DNA of 64,000 nt from Micropterix aruncella (taxonomy: Eukaryota; Arthropoda; Insecta; Lepidoptera; Micropterigidae), in assembly GCA_944548615.1 (NCBI GenBank), contig OX155951.1, positions 41,335,964 to 41,399,963 of the forward strand, in the 5' to 3' direction. Within the stretch, counting starts at the first letter, position 1; the number at the start of each line of letters is the position of its first letter. Positions 21,644 to 32,060 of the stretch are shown in pieces. The notes beneath the pieces are model-generated. The model was not told the DNA's origin. It searched no databases and worked only from the letters and a program-made list of their open reading frames with translations. A program made the translations under genes and the position numbers.

Positions 21644-24600
21644 ATGAGCCTTCGTAGTGGAAAAAGTCGTCGCGACCCACAAGCAGCTGACCGCAGCGCT
21701 GCGAGGGACGGCGACACCGTGACAGAGGTCACAATCCAAGATTCACAGATGAGCGACCTAGCAACCACGAGCGTCACGGTAACACGAGTTGGCAACTCGC
21801 CTCAGGGGGCAATGGGCCCACCGACCGCGCAGCCACTAACGCCAGCAGCTCGGGTAGCAGGCGCATACCCGGAGCGCGGCACGCCGTACGTCGTGGACAA
21901 TGCAGCCGCTATAACTCAAGGGGGTGCGACAGGAAGGCCCGCCGACTGGACAGCGAGTCTATGCAGCCGTGAAAGCGGCATGACGCCGCACAGTAGGTGC
22001 AAGCGTCGCTTCGCCGAGGCAGCACAGCGAGCATTTCGCGAGAAACAGCGGATTGAGGACGAGATATCCGAGCTGCGCGATGCTTCCGAACGAACGATGC
22101 TCCGTAACCGAACGGAGACGCTGCAGGCGAGACTCGCCGACCTGCGCCGAGCCATGGAACTCGAGCAAGACATCATCGTCGCTGAGGAAGAAGAGGCCGA
22201 GGACGCTCCAAGCCTTGGACGTTCGATGGCACGCACACGGATTCCCCTCGAGAAAACTCCCATACCGCAGTGGATCGACCACTCAAACCAGGCGGTAGGG
22301 GACACGGCGCAGCGGCAACGAGCGGGGGATATGGACAACTTCGAAGGCGCTTTCCCGCAAGCACCAGGCCCGCCACAATCACCGACACCGCACGCGACCA
22401 CTGCGTGCGAAGGGATTCTCTTGCGGCATACACTGCCGCGGGAATTGCCGGTGTTCGACGGTGACCCAGAACGGTGGTTGGTCTTCGCGTCACAGCTGGA
22501 GCAGCAGACCCAGATCTTGACGCGAGCTGAAGTAATAATGAGACTACAGCGGTGCCTGAAGGGAAAGGCGTATCAAACTGTGTCCGCTCTCCTCTCCGAT
22601 CCAGAGCAACTACCACGGATAAGAGAGATACTAGAGCGACGATTCGGGAGACCAGACCTTCTCATCGGGCGCCTTATCAACCAGGTGCGCGGCTTGCGAC
22701 CATTGACCAGCACTTCAACGACAAGCGAAGAAGTGATCGATTTCACGGTGACAGTTGGCAACCTCATAGCTTCAATGAGGTCCCTGAAGCGGCCAGAGTA
22801 CGCGTATAACCTGGAGATACTGCGCGAACTGGAAGCCAAGCTGTCGGGCCATCACCTGTCGGGCTGGAGTGAAGCCATTATAGAGAGACACGGAGGCAAT
22901 CCGTCATTATTCGATTTCTCAGAGTACATGGACAAACTCGGGCGACAGGCCACGGCGGTGAATCGAGCCAACTGGGGAGTTAAGCCGTCCAAACCGAAGG
23001 GGTACGAGTCGAAGCCTGCACCGAAGCGGGTGTACACGACGCACGCTGATACAGAGCAGTCGACATCCGCTTCAAAGCAAGCGCAGCCGAAACCGAAGAA
23101 CTTCACGAAATACACGAAGAACACGCCGCCCGCAGCTTCCGGTCCACAGGAAGGCGGCCCGAAGTGCGAGATGTGCCTCACGCGAGGACACATCCTCGCG
23201 CGGTGTAAGAAATTTCTGAAGTTGACGGAAATCCAGCGCTCAAGATGGGTGCAGAGTTCCGGAGCCTGCTTCCGGTGCCTCAGGACGGGGCACTACGCAC
23301 GGAACTGCCGCACCGCCCAAGAGACACACCCACTGCTCGTCGACAGCAAAAGGGCGGCGCGCTCACCACCGCGCCAGGAAGAAACAGATGAAGACCAGAA
23401 GGATGTCGCCGGTAACAACTACCATGTCAAAGCGGAGCGGGCAACAGAAGGGCAGACCTTCACATGCGTCGCCAAGCCAGATGTGTTGCTACGCGTCGCC
23501 TCAATAGTAGTAAGGGGTCCCAAGAGCAGCATCCCGATATTAGCTCTACTTGACGAAGGGTCAAGCGTCACGCTGATTGAGGACAGCGTGGCGAGGGAAA
23601 TCGGCGTCTGCGGGAAGCAGAGCGCGATTGTCCTTAAAAGCGTAGCGGGACCACGCAAGGAAAATTCCCGACTGGTAAACCTTGAGGTGAGGGACGCCCT
23701 GAACGGAGAGTGGCATCAGATGACGTCCGTCCACACCATCGAGAGGCTCAATGGACCCGAGCAAGAATCTTTGGGAGGCAAATGGGACAAATGGCCCCAT
23801 CTGCATGGCATACAGATTCCGCAATATCGGGGCAAGGCCCAAATGATTATCGGCATGGACAATTACCGCCTCATAGCGCCACGAAGTATCGTCTGGGGAC
23901 CACCAGGGTTGCCCACCGCCACCCGGAGCTTGCTCGGGTGGACGATCAGCGGACAGGTCCAGAAGAACTCGGACCAAGCGGCAGTTTACCACACAGGCAT
24001 GGAGTCGCTGGACCAACTCGTCAACGACTATCTGCAGACGGAAGAGTCAGGCGTGGCCGTGCGGCGACCGCAACTAAAACGACATGAGCATGCGGAGGCG
24101 ACAATGGCTGCCACAACGCATTGTCAGAACGGCCGTTGGGAAACGGGCCTTCTCTGGCGCCACGAGGGGGAGAGGCTCCCCCCGAGCCGCTGTCATGCCG
24201 TCAGCCGACTAAAAAGTCTGGAGACAAGACTCAGGAAGGAGCCCGCCGTCGCCGAGGCGTACTGCGCCAAGATGAGCGAGTACGTGACAAAGGGATACGC
24301 CGTGGAGCTTCCTGAGGAGGAAATACGTCGGCACGGACCACGTACATTCTACTTGCCACACTTTTGCGTCGTGAACCCAAACAAGCCTGCCAAGATAAGA
24401 ATCGTCTTCGACGCCGCTTCCAAAGTAAGCGGACGGTGTCTCAACGACGCTCTGGAAACAGGGCCGGATCTCCTGAACGCTCTGCTGGGGATCCTGCTGA
24501 AATTCCGTGAAAAAGCCGTTGCATTCACCGCGGATATAAAAGAAATGTTCCTGCGAGTCCAGATCCGAGAGGCTGATCAGGACTCACAGCGGTTCCTGTG

Positions 24601-27391
24601 GCGGAATCTACGCACGAATCAGGAGCCACGAACATACAAGATGCGATCAATGATATTCGGCGCATCGTCATCTCCTTGCTCAGCCCAGCATGTAAAGAAT
24701 ATGAATGCACAGGCCCACGCGGGGGAGTTCCCGGAGGCTGTGGCACCGATCATTCATAAGCACTACATGGATGACTACATTGATTGTGCGGACAGCGAGG
24801 AAGAAGCCATACAGCTAGCTCGCAGCGTTACTGAAGTCCACCGAAGAGGAGGATTCGAGTTATGCGATTGGAGCAGCAATGCCGCGGCCGTATTGACTGC
24901 AATGGCAGCCAAACCGACTGGAAAAATCAGCCTTAACCTGGGTAAGGCAGGAGCATCGGAACGGGTCCTCGGCCTGGAATGGGACCCGGGGAACGACAAG
25001 CTATCATTCAGCTGCAAGTTTCCCCGCGTCGACGCAGCAATCCTGGCCGGCGAAGAACGGCCCACGAAACGGCAAATGCTAAGCTTGGCAATGAGCATCT
25101 TCGACCCTATGGGACTGCTGTCTCCATTTACCATCAAGGCGAAGATCTTACTTCAAGAGGTTTGGAGGTCACAGATTGACTGGGATCAGGTGCTGTCTGA
25201 AGACACATACCAAAAATGGTTACGCTGGCTGGCAGAACTGGATTGCATCAAGGAGTGCAGGGTGCCAAGATGGTACAGACCGGCAGATACAGCCAACCTC
25301 ACGCTGCACGTCTTTTGCGACGCATCCGAATCCGCCTACGCTGCGGTAGCCTACTTAGTGAGCAAATCGGACACGGTTAGGAGTGTGGCCTTTGTCGCCA
25401 GCAAGGCAAAAGTGGCACCTCTTAAACCAATGACAATTCCAAGAATGGAATTAATGGCCGCAGTGATCGGAAGTCGATTAGCAGCCACCATCAAAAAGGA
25501 GACTACGCTCCTCATCAACAAGACGACAATGTGGACAGATTCCACAACGGTCGCACAGTGGATCAGGAACGACCCCCGCCGATATAACGTATTCGTCGCT
25601 CACCGACTAGGTGAAATCGATGAGTTGACGGGTACAAGCGACTGGCGGTGGATTCCCACGTCTGAAAACGTTGCCGACGAGGCGACCAGGGACAAGGAGC
25701 GGTGCGACTTGAGTGAGCAGTCGCGCTGGTTCAGCGGTCCTGCCTTCCTGTTGCAAGACGAGGAAGACTGGCCGGCAGAAACATGGGCTACGGAAAAACC
25801 CGACATAGAGGTACGCGCAGTGTATAGTACACAACAAGGCGCGCAGCTGATTAGGATGGAGCGTTTCTCATCATGGAATCGGCTGGTGCGGAGCATGGCA
25901 TACGCACTACGCTTTGTGGAGATGTGTCGCCGGCGGTCTCAGCCACGTGGGGGAGACACCCTTGCACAGGAGGAAGTAGACAGGGCCACGGAGGTCCTGA
26001 TTCGACAGGCGCAGGAGGAGATGTTCCCGCAGGAATGTAACCACCTGAGCAAAGGGGAAATCGTCGACCAGCATAGTCGCCTCTACAGCCTCACGCCTTG
26101 CCTCAACAGAAAGGGGCATATCGTACTGAGCGGACGGATAGGAGCTGCAAAGGGAGTCAGCCGAACGGTGAAGGAGCCAGTTGTGCTCTGCCCGAAGCAC
26201 CCCTTCACTCGGCTGCTCATTAAACATCACCACCAACAGGCCGCTCACCAAGGACAAGAAACGGTGCTAAACAACATACGCCAGCGATACTGGGTATTGT
26301 GCGGCCGCACCGCAGTACGTCGAGAAACAAGGGAGTGTCGAACGTGCCGGTTGAAGAAGACACAGCCCGGCACCCAACTGATGGGGCGACTACCGGCCGC
26401 ACGATTGGCACACCACTGCAGACCATTTACGCAGTGTGCCATCGATTATTTCGGGCCCATCAACGTATGCATCGGCAGGCGCCGAGAAAAAAGATACGGC
26501 GTGTTGATGACCTGCCTCACCACCAGAGCGGTACACCTGGAACTCGCGGCCTCGTTAACGGCGGATTCCGCTATACAAGCGATCGTCAGGATGGCCGCGA
26601 GACGGGGATGGCCCAGGGCTCTCTTTTCAGACAATGGAACCAACTTCCACGGGGCTGAAAGAGAGCTCAGAGAGGCATGGGCAGACGTCGACAAGAACAA
26701 GCTGGCCAACGGACTATCAGCCAAGGGAGTGCAGTGGAACTTTATTCCAGCGTCAGCACCTCATATGGGTGGGAGCTGGGAGAGGATGGTGCGATCCGTC
26801 AAAACCGCCCTCTACGCGATACTCAAGGAGCAATCGCCGAAGGAGGAGACACTGCTGACAGCACTGGCTGAGGCGGAATTCATAGTAAACAGTCGTCCGC
26901 TCACACGCGTATCTGGTGACCCCAGTGATGAAGAAAGTCTGACACCAAATCACTTTCTCATTGGGTCACCGCAGCCAGTGCTACCGTTATGCCCCCCAGA
27001 CGAAAGGGTGGACCTACGGAAGCAGTGGCGGTTCAGCCAAGCCTTGGCGAACCAGTTTTGGAAGAGATGGGTGAAGGAATACCTTCCCACTCTAGCCAAA
27101 CGAACGAAATGGCACGAGCGCAACCGCGACATAGCCATCAATGACGTCGTGTTCATGGCGGAACCAAACACGACTCGCGGGACGTGGACTAGAGGTGTCG
27201 TAACCGCTGTACACCCGGGCGCAGACGGGTTGGTACGAGTGGTCGACCTCCGCACCGCAACAGGACGGGTCAGCCGAAGACCCATCACCAAAGTGGCCGT
27301 AATTCTAGAGGCCGAAAATGAAGACACGGGACGTGTCGAGGGGGAGGATGTTGCGACGCCGTCAGTAGCGACGTCGCCGGCCGTAAAATAG
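21644..27391 (+). CDS. BEL/Pao gag-pol polyprotein, 1,915 aa, intact
   Basis: A single open frame encoding capsid and replication enzymes of the retrotransposon. Order by residue: charged coiled-coil-like region (about 120-185); Pao-type gag domain (about 265-420, PVFDGDPERW); two CCHC knuckles (from C508 and C542); aspartic protease (LLDEGSS, D637); reverse transcriptase (motif A D964 in TADIKEMF; YMDD at 1041-1044); RNase H (D1226 in FCDASES; D1299 in WTDS); integrase with HHCC finger (H1528, H1535, C1565, C1568) and D1601, D1663, E1713; then a C-terminal domain typical of BEL integrases (about 1790-1890). No stop or frameshift; no env. The ATG is the first in frame, 50 bp after the primer site. 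The frame ends at TAG inside the 3' LTR, so its last 14 codons are LTR sequence. All catalytic residues I can check are present. Confidence 0.97.
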   Translation: MSLRSGKSRRDPQAADRSAARDGDTVTEVTIQDSQMSDLATTSVTVTRVGNSPQGAMGPPTAQPLTPAARVAGAYPERGTPYVVDNAAAITQGGATGRPADWTASLCSRESGMTPHSRCKRRFAEAAQRAFREKQRIEDEISELRDASERTMLRNRTETLQARLADLRRAMELEQDIIVAEEEEAEDAPSLGRSMARTRIPLEKTPIPQWIDHSNQAVGDTAQRQRAGDMDNFEGAFPQAPGPPQSPTPHATTACEGILLRHTLPRELPVFDGDPERWLVFASQLEQQTQILTRAEVIMRLQRCLKGKAYQTVSALLSDPEQLPRIREILERRFGRPDLLIGRLINQVRGLRPLTSTSTTSEEVIDFTVTVGNLIASMRSLKRPEYAYNLEILRELEAKLSGHHLSGWSEAIIERHGGNPSLFDFSEYMDKLGRQATAVNRANWGVKPSKPKGYESKPAPKRVYTTHADTEQSTSASKQAQPKPKNFTKYTKNTPPAASGPQEGGPKCEMCLTRGHILARCKKFLKLTEIQRSRWVQSSGACFRCLRTGHYARNCRTAQETHPLLVDSKRAARSPPRQEETDEDQKDVAGNNYHVKAERATEGQTFTCVAKPDVLLRVASIVVRGPKSSIPILALLDEGSSVTLIEDSVAREIGVCGKQSAIVLKSVAGPRKENSRLVNLEVRDALNGEWHQMTSVHTIERLNGPEQESLGGKWDKWPHLHGIQIPQYRGKAQMIIGMDNYRLIAPRSIVWGPPGLPTATRSLLGWTISGQVQKNSDQAAVYHTGMESLDQLVNDYLQTEESGVAVRRPQLKRHEHAEATMAATTHCQNGRWETGLLWRHEGERLPPSRCHAVSRLKSLETRLRKEPAVAEAYCAKMSEYVTKGYAVELPEEEIRRHGPRTFYLPHFCVVNPNKPAKIRIVFDAASKVSGRCLNDALETGPDLLNALLGILLKFREKAVAFTADIKEMFLRVQIREADQDSQRFLWRNLRTNQEPRTYKMRSMIFGASSSPCSAQHVKNMNAQAHAGEFPEAVAPIIHKHYMDDYIDCADSEEEAIQLARSVTEVHRRGGFELCDWSSNAAAVLTAMAAKPTGKISLNLGKAGASERVLGLEWDPGNDKLSFSCKFPRVDAAILAGEERPTKRQMLSLAMSIFDPMGLLSPFTIKAKILLQEVWRSQIDWDQVLSEDTYQKWLRWLAELDCIKECRVPRWYRPADTANLTLHVFCDASESAYAAVAYLVSKSDTVRSVAFVASKAKVAPLKPMTIPRMELMAAVIGSRLAATIKKETTLLINKTTMWTDSTTVAQWIRNDPRRYNVFVAHRLGEIDELTGTSDWRWIPTSENVADEATRDKERCDLSEQSRWFSGPAFLLQDEEDWPAETWATEKPDIEVRAVYSTQQGAQLIRMERFSSWNRLVRSMAYALRFVEMCRRRSQPRGGDTLAQEEVDRATEVLIRQAQEEMFPQECNHLSKGEIVDQHSRLYSLTPCLNRKGHIVLSGRIGAAKGVSRTVKEPVVLCPKHPFTRLLIKHHHQQAAHQGQETVLNNIRQRYWVLCGRTAVRRETRECRTCRLKKTQPGTQLMGRLPAARLAHHCRPFTQCAIDYFGPINVCIGRRREKRYGVLMTCLTTRAVHLELAASLTADSAIQAIVRMAARRGWPRALFSDNGTNFHGAERELREAWADVDKNKLANGLSAKGVQWNFIPASAPHMGGSWERMVRSVKTALYAILKEQSPKEETLLTALAEAEFIVNSRPLTRVSGDPSDEESLTPNHFLIGSPQPVLPLCPPDERVDLRKQWRFSQALANQFWKRWVKEYLPTLAKRTKWHERNRDIAINDVVFMAEPNTTRGTWTRGVVTAVHPGADGLVRVVDLRTATGRVSRRPITKVAVILEAENEDTGRVEGEDVATPSVATSPAVK
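27338..27348 (+). promoter_or_regulatory. Polypurine tract
   Basis: Eleven purines, gagggggagga, directly precede the 3' LTR TGTTGCG. This is the usual plus-strand primer of LTR retrotransposons. It lies inside the gag-pol reading frame. Confidence 0.85.
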
Positions 27392-28861
27392 ATGATTTAC
27401 GGCCGCTATGAGGGTGCCCGAGAAAGCATAAGAAATTTGCAGAAAACTCATTTTTACGAGAAAAATGGCAAAATCGCCTCGGGTTACCTTTATAGACAGC
27501 GCAGGCGTCGCTTGGAGCGGACCGAGCGAGCGAGACGGCCTACGGCCGCCCGCTCCCACACAGAGACCGAGCGAGCGAGACTCCCTACGACCGCCTGCTC
27601 TAACATAGCTAGGAGACAAACTTTGGTGCCGAAAACGGACAGATTTGAACTCGTCAAACCGGATATGAAAGCGGGAAATACTGCCCGAAACAGTTGTATA
27701 AGAGTCGAGGTATATGCATAGAGCACCCCTCTTACGACCTGCCGTGAAAATTCACGTGTTCACAGCAAGGAACCGTGAAACACGAGAGAAAACACGTGGT
27801 ATTTTCTACTCCCAAAAATAGTGAAAAACTGTTAAATGGGAGTAGAAAACAAAGCACCATCACCACCGACCACCGGCAAGTAAACAGAAACACAGGAATC
27901 ATCGATTCAAGTTTACGTTGCCGGAAAACTGCCCTCAGCCGATTTCGAAGATACTAGCAGACACGAAAACAACGGGAACGCATACGTGAGGTACCGGGCC
28001 AGACTCTGATGATGTTTGGAACCCGAAGAATCCACTCCAAAGGAAAGGATGGGTTTTGAGCCATTCTCTGATTGGTTGGTTGCCGACCAATCAGGAATGC
28101 GCTCTAACGAGCCAGTAGCCGCCAACCAGAAACTGTTGGTCGGCCCTGAAGTCTGGACAAACACGGAGCGTACCGTAACGGCTTTTAGAGGAGAGGAGAT
28201 AGCTTTTCTCCTAGGAGAGTGCGAGAGGTCAATAGAAAAGGGAAGATCCCCACCTTTCACGGAAAGCTGTCCGCGGCGTGTCCATTGGTGGACACGAAAG
28301 CAGGTGCACGACAGGTGCACGGCGAGAACCGCGGAAGTGAGTACAAATATGGGCCCCCGGGCCATACCAAATCACTCGCTCTCTCAGTTCCACAGGAAAC
28401 AGTCAACCGACTAGGAAGGAAGGAAGGAACCCCCAACGACTACTAGGACCGCGACCTGGAACCGCTCCACTGCCCTTGCAGTCTGGAAGCCAGTCGCGAG
28501 CGGCTCTACTGCACCGTGCAGTATTGAGCCCGTCCAAGTAAAGGACACTACGGTCGACGAGACACTCTCTCCTATTCGGGGAGTTGAGTGCCGGTCCGAG
28601 TCGGGAATTACGGTCCGACTCGTGATTTACGGTCGACGGGACGCTCGCTCCAGTCGTGGAGTTCGAGCGCCGGTCCAAGTTGGGACCTTCGGAGAGTCGG
28701 GTACACGCGGCGCACACGCGGTCAGACGGCGCACACAGGCGCAGTCGGACGCACGCGGGCGCAGACGGGCGCACAAAGGCGCAGTCTGGTGAGCATCGGC
28801 GCACACGCGGCACCCACGCGGCGCACACGCGGTCAGACGGCGCACACAGGCGCAGTCGGAC

Positions 28862-28996
28862 ACAGGCGGACGCAGCACAGGCGGACGCAGCACAGGCGAA
28901 CGCAGCACAGGCGGACGCAGCACAGGCGGACGCAGCACAGGCGGACGCAGCACAGGCGGACGCAGCACAGGCGGACGCAGCACAGGCGGACGCAGC
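28862..28996 (+). repeat. 15-bp tandem array in 3' LTR, 9 units
   Basis: Same nine-unit array as at 20778-20912, with the same variant third unit. The unit number has not drifted between LTRs, consistent with a recent insertion. Confidence 0.9.
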
Positions 28997-29216
28997 ACAG
29001 ACAAGCGCACCCAGGCGCAGTCAGGCACACGCAGACGCACACAGGCGCACACAGGCGCACCCAGGCGCACTCAGGCGCACTCAGGAGCACGCAGGCGCAC
29101 AGAGACGCCGCTCGACAACCGACCACGAAAGATCTTGTTCGACCCGCTGCCCGGGAAGAACAGGATAGCGACACTTAGAAAATAAGATTAATTGTTATAT
29201 ACTGATTTTACTTTAC

Positions 29217-29222
29217 AATAAA
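29217..29222 (+). promoter_or_regulatory. AATAAA polyadenylation signal (3' LTR)
   Basis: Twin of the signal at 21133; likely used for the 3' end of the element's transcript. Confidence 0.5.
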
Positions 29223-29652
29223 GATTTCAATAACGTTGTTATGTACCTAGGTTAATTATATACTTATGTCTGATTTGTAAAACTGTATACTTGTTATGTA
29301 TACCGATATGTAATGTATTTGTTATACACCTTATGCACTTGGTTATGCATCCTAGACTAAGATCTCATGTTTATAAATTTATGGTGTGTCATTGAAGTTC
29401 ATCGAAAAATAATATGCCGTGTTGGCACTTGTGAAAGGGAAGGCGTGTTTTATTGGTGCAGGGGACGGGGAGTAAAACGGTGGTAATAGAGACAGACTGA
29501 GGCGTATCGAGGCTTGCAGCAGGTGTCGTGGCCGCCCGTTACGGGGCAAGCGGCGACCAAGCGGTGGACCTCTTTTTACAGTCCTGGGTCCACACAGCGC
29601 TGGGTCGGTCCGTGCCACAGGGCACTGCATATGTTGGGCAACGGGCGCAACA

Positions 29653-30150
29653 CCTTCTCAACCCTAGTTAGCACCTCATCAGTGATGGAGTAATCATAAA
29701 TCAGAGGTGCGGTCGATCTAGTATATGTCATCACTGAACATTTGGATATATTGAATGAGAGATTTTTATTCTGGCTCCAAGCCCAGACGGCATCAATATC
29801 ACGCTGGAAAAGCTTGCAGGCCTCAGCAGTTCCAGTGGACATGTACAATTTTATATCGTCGGCAAACATTAAACATTTTGCTGACACGATTACTTTACTT
29901 AGATCGTTAACAAAGAGATTGAACAGCAAAGGACCGAGGTTTGATCCCTGACTCACGCCAGAACAGGTGTGGTACACCTTAGAATCAAAAAGTCCAAGTT
30001 TCACATACTGCTGCCTATCTCTCAAGTAATCAGCAAAAAACTCAGCAGATTACTCGAGATCATGTATCAGGTAACGACCAAGACCCCATGCAGAGAATAT
30101 TTCAGTAAAGCAAGGATCGCCGTTCATATACCAGTGCTTAATGTATGCAA
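29653..30150 (-). pseudogene. Minus-strand LINE, RT core part (interrupted by BEL/Pao)
   Basis: The minus frame 30048-29653 encodes DYLRDRQQYVKLG, then SGVSQGSNLGPLLFNLFVNDL and FADDIKLY, the palm motifs of a LINE reverse transcriptase; D-D of FADD is intact. It reads into the BEL/Pao 3' boundary in the same frame that resumes at 19264. A stop lies just upstream of EFFADYL, and recognisable sequence ends near 30,150, so the LINE was already broken and 5'-truncated. Confidence 0.85.
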
Positions 30151-30210
30151 CTAACAAAAACTGCAACTAATGCTGACATTTACTCTCGCCATACCCGTGT
30201 AGTAACCCTT

Positions 30211-30254
30211 TACCGTAAAGAAAGTATCCATACCCGGATACTTTCTTTACGGTA
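30211..30254. repeat. Perfect 19-bp inverted repeat, 6-bp loop
   Basis: Arms 30211-30229 (taccgtaaagaaagtatcc) and 30236-30254 pair exactly around ataccc. It lies at the outer end of the minus-strand LINE remnant. Confidence 0.9.
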
Positions 30255-30279
30255 GCTCCATTTTATGGGTACCCCGAAT

Positions 30280-30450
30280 AAGACTGCTAAAAATAAAGAA
30301 AATCTACTTACACCTTAGCATTAACATCTACAATCTACTCCCTACCACTATTAAATAGCTGGAGTACGTACCATTTAAAAAAACATTTGGGAGATGCTTA
30401 TAGGCCAACCTTTCTATGATCTGACCTAATTCGACGGCCATGACTTTTCA
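30280..30450 (+). pseudogene. Possible LINE C-terminal remnant (plus)
   Basis: A plus frame with stops reads NIYNLLPTTIK, then EYVPFKKTFGRCL, resembling the last conserved segment of LINE reverse transcriptases (NxLP...FKK). Short and decayed; it could be the right-hand remainder of the plus-strand LINE at 18150, but the match is too weak to say. Confidence 0.35.
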
Positions 30451-30539
30451 AACATTGTGCCCATTTAAATGATAGTCTAATATATGTAAATATTTATGGA
30501 TTCATTGTCTGACTATATTGCTTTCATATTAATTATTAC

Positions 30540-30735
30540 GTAGCGTCCGCAGCCACGTTGACACCAATTCTCCCCGTTGTTACCGAAGTTAAGCAGCGTT
30601 GGGCGCGGTCAATACTTGGATGGGTGACCGCCTGAGTGTTTGCGTGATGCTACAAAATGCCCACCTAGAAGATGGTTCCAATAGGCAACAAGGCGGGTCC
30701 CACGATAAGGCACATGCCTTGTAGGCAAAAAAACC
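30540..30735 (+). mobile_element. 5S-rRNA-derived SINE, copy 1
   Basis: Positions 30540-30654 align along their length with 5S rRNA: gcagccacgttgaca at the 5' side, the box A region accgaagttaagcagcgt, gggcgcggt, and box C ggatgggtgaccgcctg. The 3' end is altered (gcgtgatgctac). It is followed by cccacctagaagatggttcc and about 80 bp of tail to cttgtaggc and an A-rich stretch. A second, diverged copy with a similar 3' extension is at 33557, so it is a mobile family and not a functional 5S gene. Confidence 0.7.
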
Positions 30736-30739
30736 TAAA

Positions 30740-31849
30740 ACAACAGTAATTGACAAACAGCATATTTTAAAAAATGTAGCTTATCTATTGATTGTATTGA
30801 TTATATTTTGATTGTTTTTGACATTTTTAGATACTAATATTTGGATTTTATTATTAGTATTTTAATTGTTGATTTTTTAAACTATTTTACTTTTTATATG
30901 ATTTGATTTTAACGATTCACGATTATTTTATTCAGTTATGATACTGTAATCATTAGATTTTCTATATGTCTTTAATATAGGTAAGATATTCTAATTAGTA
31001 TCATGCAAAAAGCTTGTAATAACTACCTGCTACTTACAGTAGGTTTTAAATATATTATACTACATATAGTATATTGTGACACGTCCAAGAGCGGTCAATT
31101 CGCCCAGTTGGATACGAATAGGTAATAAATTCGATTGTCTTGTTTCTATCTCCCTTGTTATATAGTAGGAGATCATACTATAGGAGATCATAGCGTTCTT
31201 GATTCGCGTTAGATAAAATATGAGAACAATGATTAAATTAAAAAGACCGAAATGGAGCACCATAAATTCGATTTTGTTTTCACTACAGACGAGTGGCAAG
31301 TATATAACGTCAACAAGTTCGCTTGTGGAGGAGGATCCCAGACCCGTCCGAATAATTTATCTCACGCAGCCACGCGGACCTTTCTCGCGTTATTAAACCG
31401 ATCTCAAATTGGCATTATAACAAGGGTTGGTAAACAGCATCTATGACGATATCAAAAGCCCTCTCGACGGTATGGAAATGGATGGAGAGAGAGATGGCGC
31501 TGTATTAGGATAGGAGGGCGTAGGGTGGCGCCTCGCTTGCCACGTTAATGTGTGGCGCAGAACGTGACTATCAAGTAATTATGATAACGCAAAGATTATC
31601 CCTTGAAGTCAAAAGTTATCGAGTGGGGTAGCCGCGGAGTCATTACTGGGACGAGAGAATTGACAGGAGCTCGATAAGTTGTGCAGGAACTTGATTGTAC
31701 AACGCCAGCGTTGGATAATATCGGTAGAAACTAATGCTATTAAAGCAGTAGAAAATAAAACTCGCCTCAAGGACACCATTGGGCGAGGGCTCATAGGTGT
31801 TTAGAGACTACTTCACATGTTATAATTAATTTGCTCCACCAGAAAGCAA
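30740..31849. other. No gene seen
   Basis: Mostly AT-rich, with a mixed-composition stretch at about 31320-31780. No protein or RNA recognised. Confidence 0.4.
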
Positions 31850-32060
31850 TTTCTATTCGCCGCGCGTAGTATTGCCACCGCCCGCGGTATTGCTGTGGAG
31901 CCAGATATAATTGTCACGTAACTTTTATAAACGCACACCGTGTAAACGCCGAGCGAGCTCGAACACACTACCCGCTCGACAGTAGCAAATAAATTATCAG
32001 CCGAACATCATCTCCGTGTTTTCCTTCGTCGCGCACCTCCGATGGGAACCGCCATTGCCA
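31850..32060 (+). mobile_element. Possible LTR fragment
   Basis: The order TATA-like acttttataaacgc (about 31920), GC-rich R-like segment (cgccgagcgagctcgaac), AATAAA-like aaataaattat (about 31986) and then a C/T-rich cgtgttttccttcgtcgc is what many Ty3/Gypsy LTRs show at promoter and poly(A) site. No second copy, TG/CA bounds or coding region were found nearby, so this remains tentative. Confidence 0.25.

Larger units (their letters stand above)
27349..29652 (+). repeat. BEL/Pao 3' LTR
   Basis: Same length and ends as the 5' LTR and, by eye, the same sequence throughout. Its first 43 bases contain the end of the gag-pol frame. Contains the AATAAA at 29217-29222. Confidence 0.95.
19260..29657 (+). 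mobile_element. Complete BEL/Pao LTR retrotransposon with 5-bp target duplication
   Basis: Two direct LTRs of 2,304 bp (offset 8,084 bp) bound a 5,780-bp internal region. Both LTRs start TGTTGCG and end CGCAACA. The 5-bp target duplication ccttc lies at 19260-19264 and 29653-29657. A primer-binding site, a polypurine tract and a single open gag-pol frame are all present. There is no envelope gene. The two LTRs look identical by eye along their whole length, and every frame read through both gives the same peptide, so insertion is recent. The element lies within a minus-strand LINE. Confidence 0.97.

Noticed and set aside
30540..30654. Functional 5S rRNA gene
   Set aside because: The 5' third and the 3' end differ too much from 5S, and a second diverged copy shares the extension beyond the gene.
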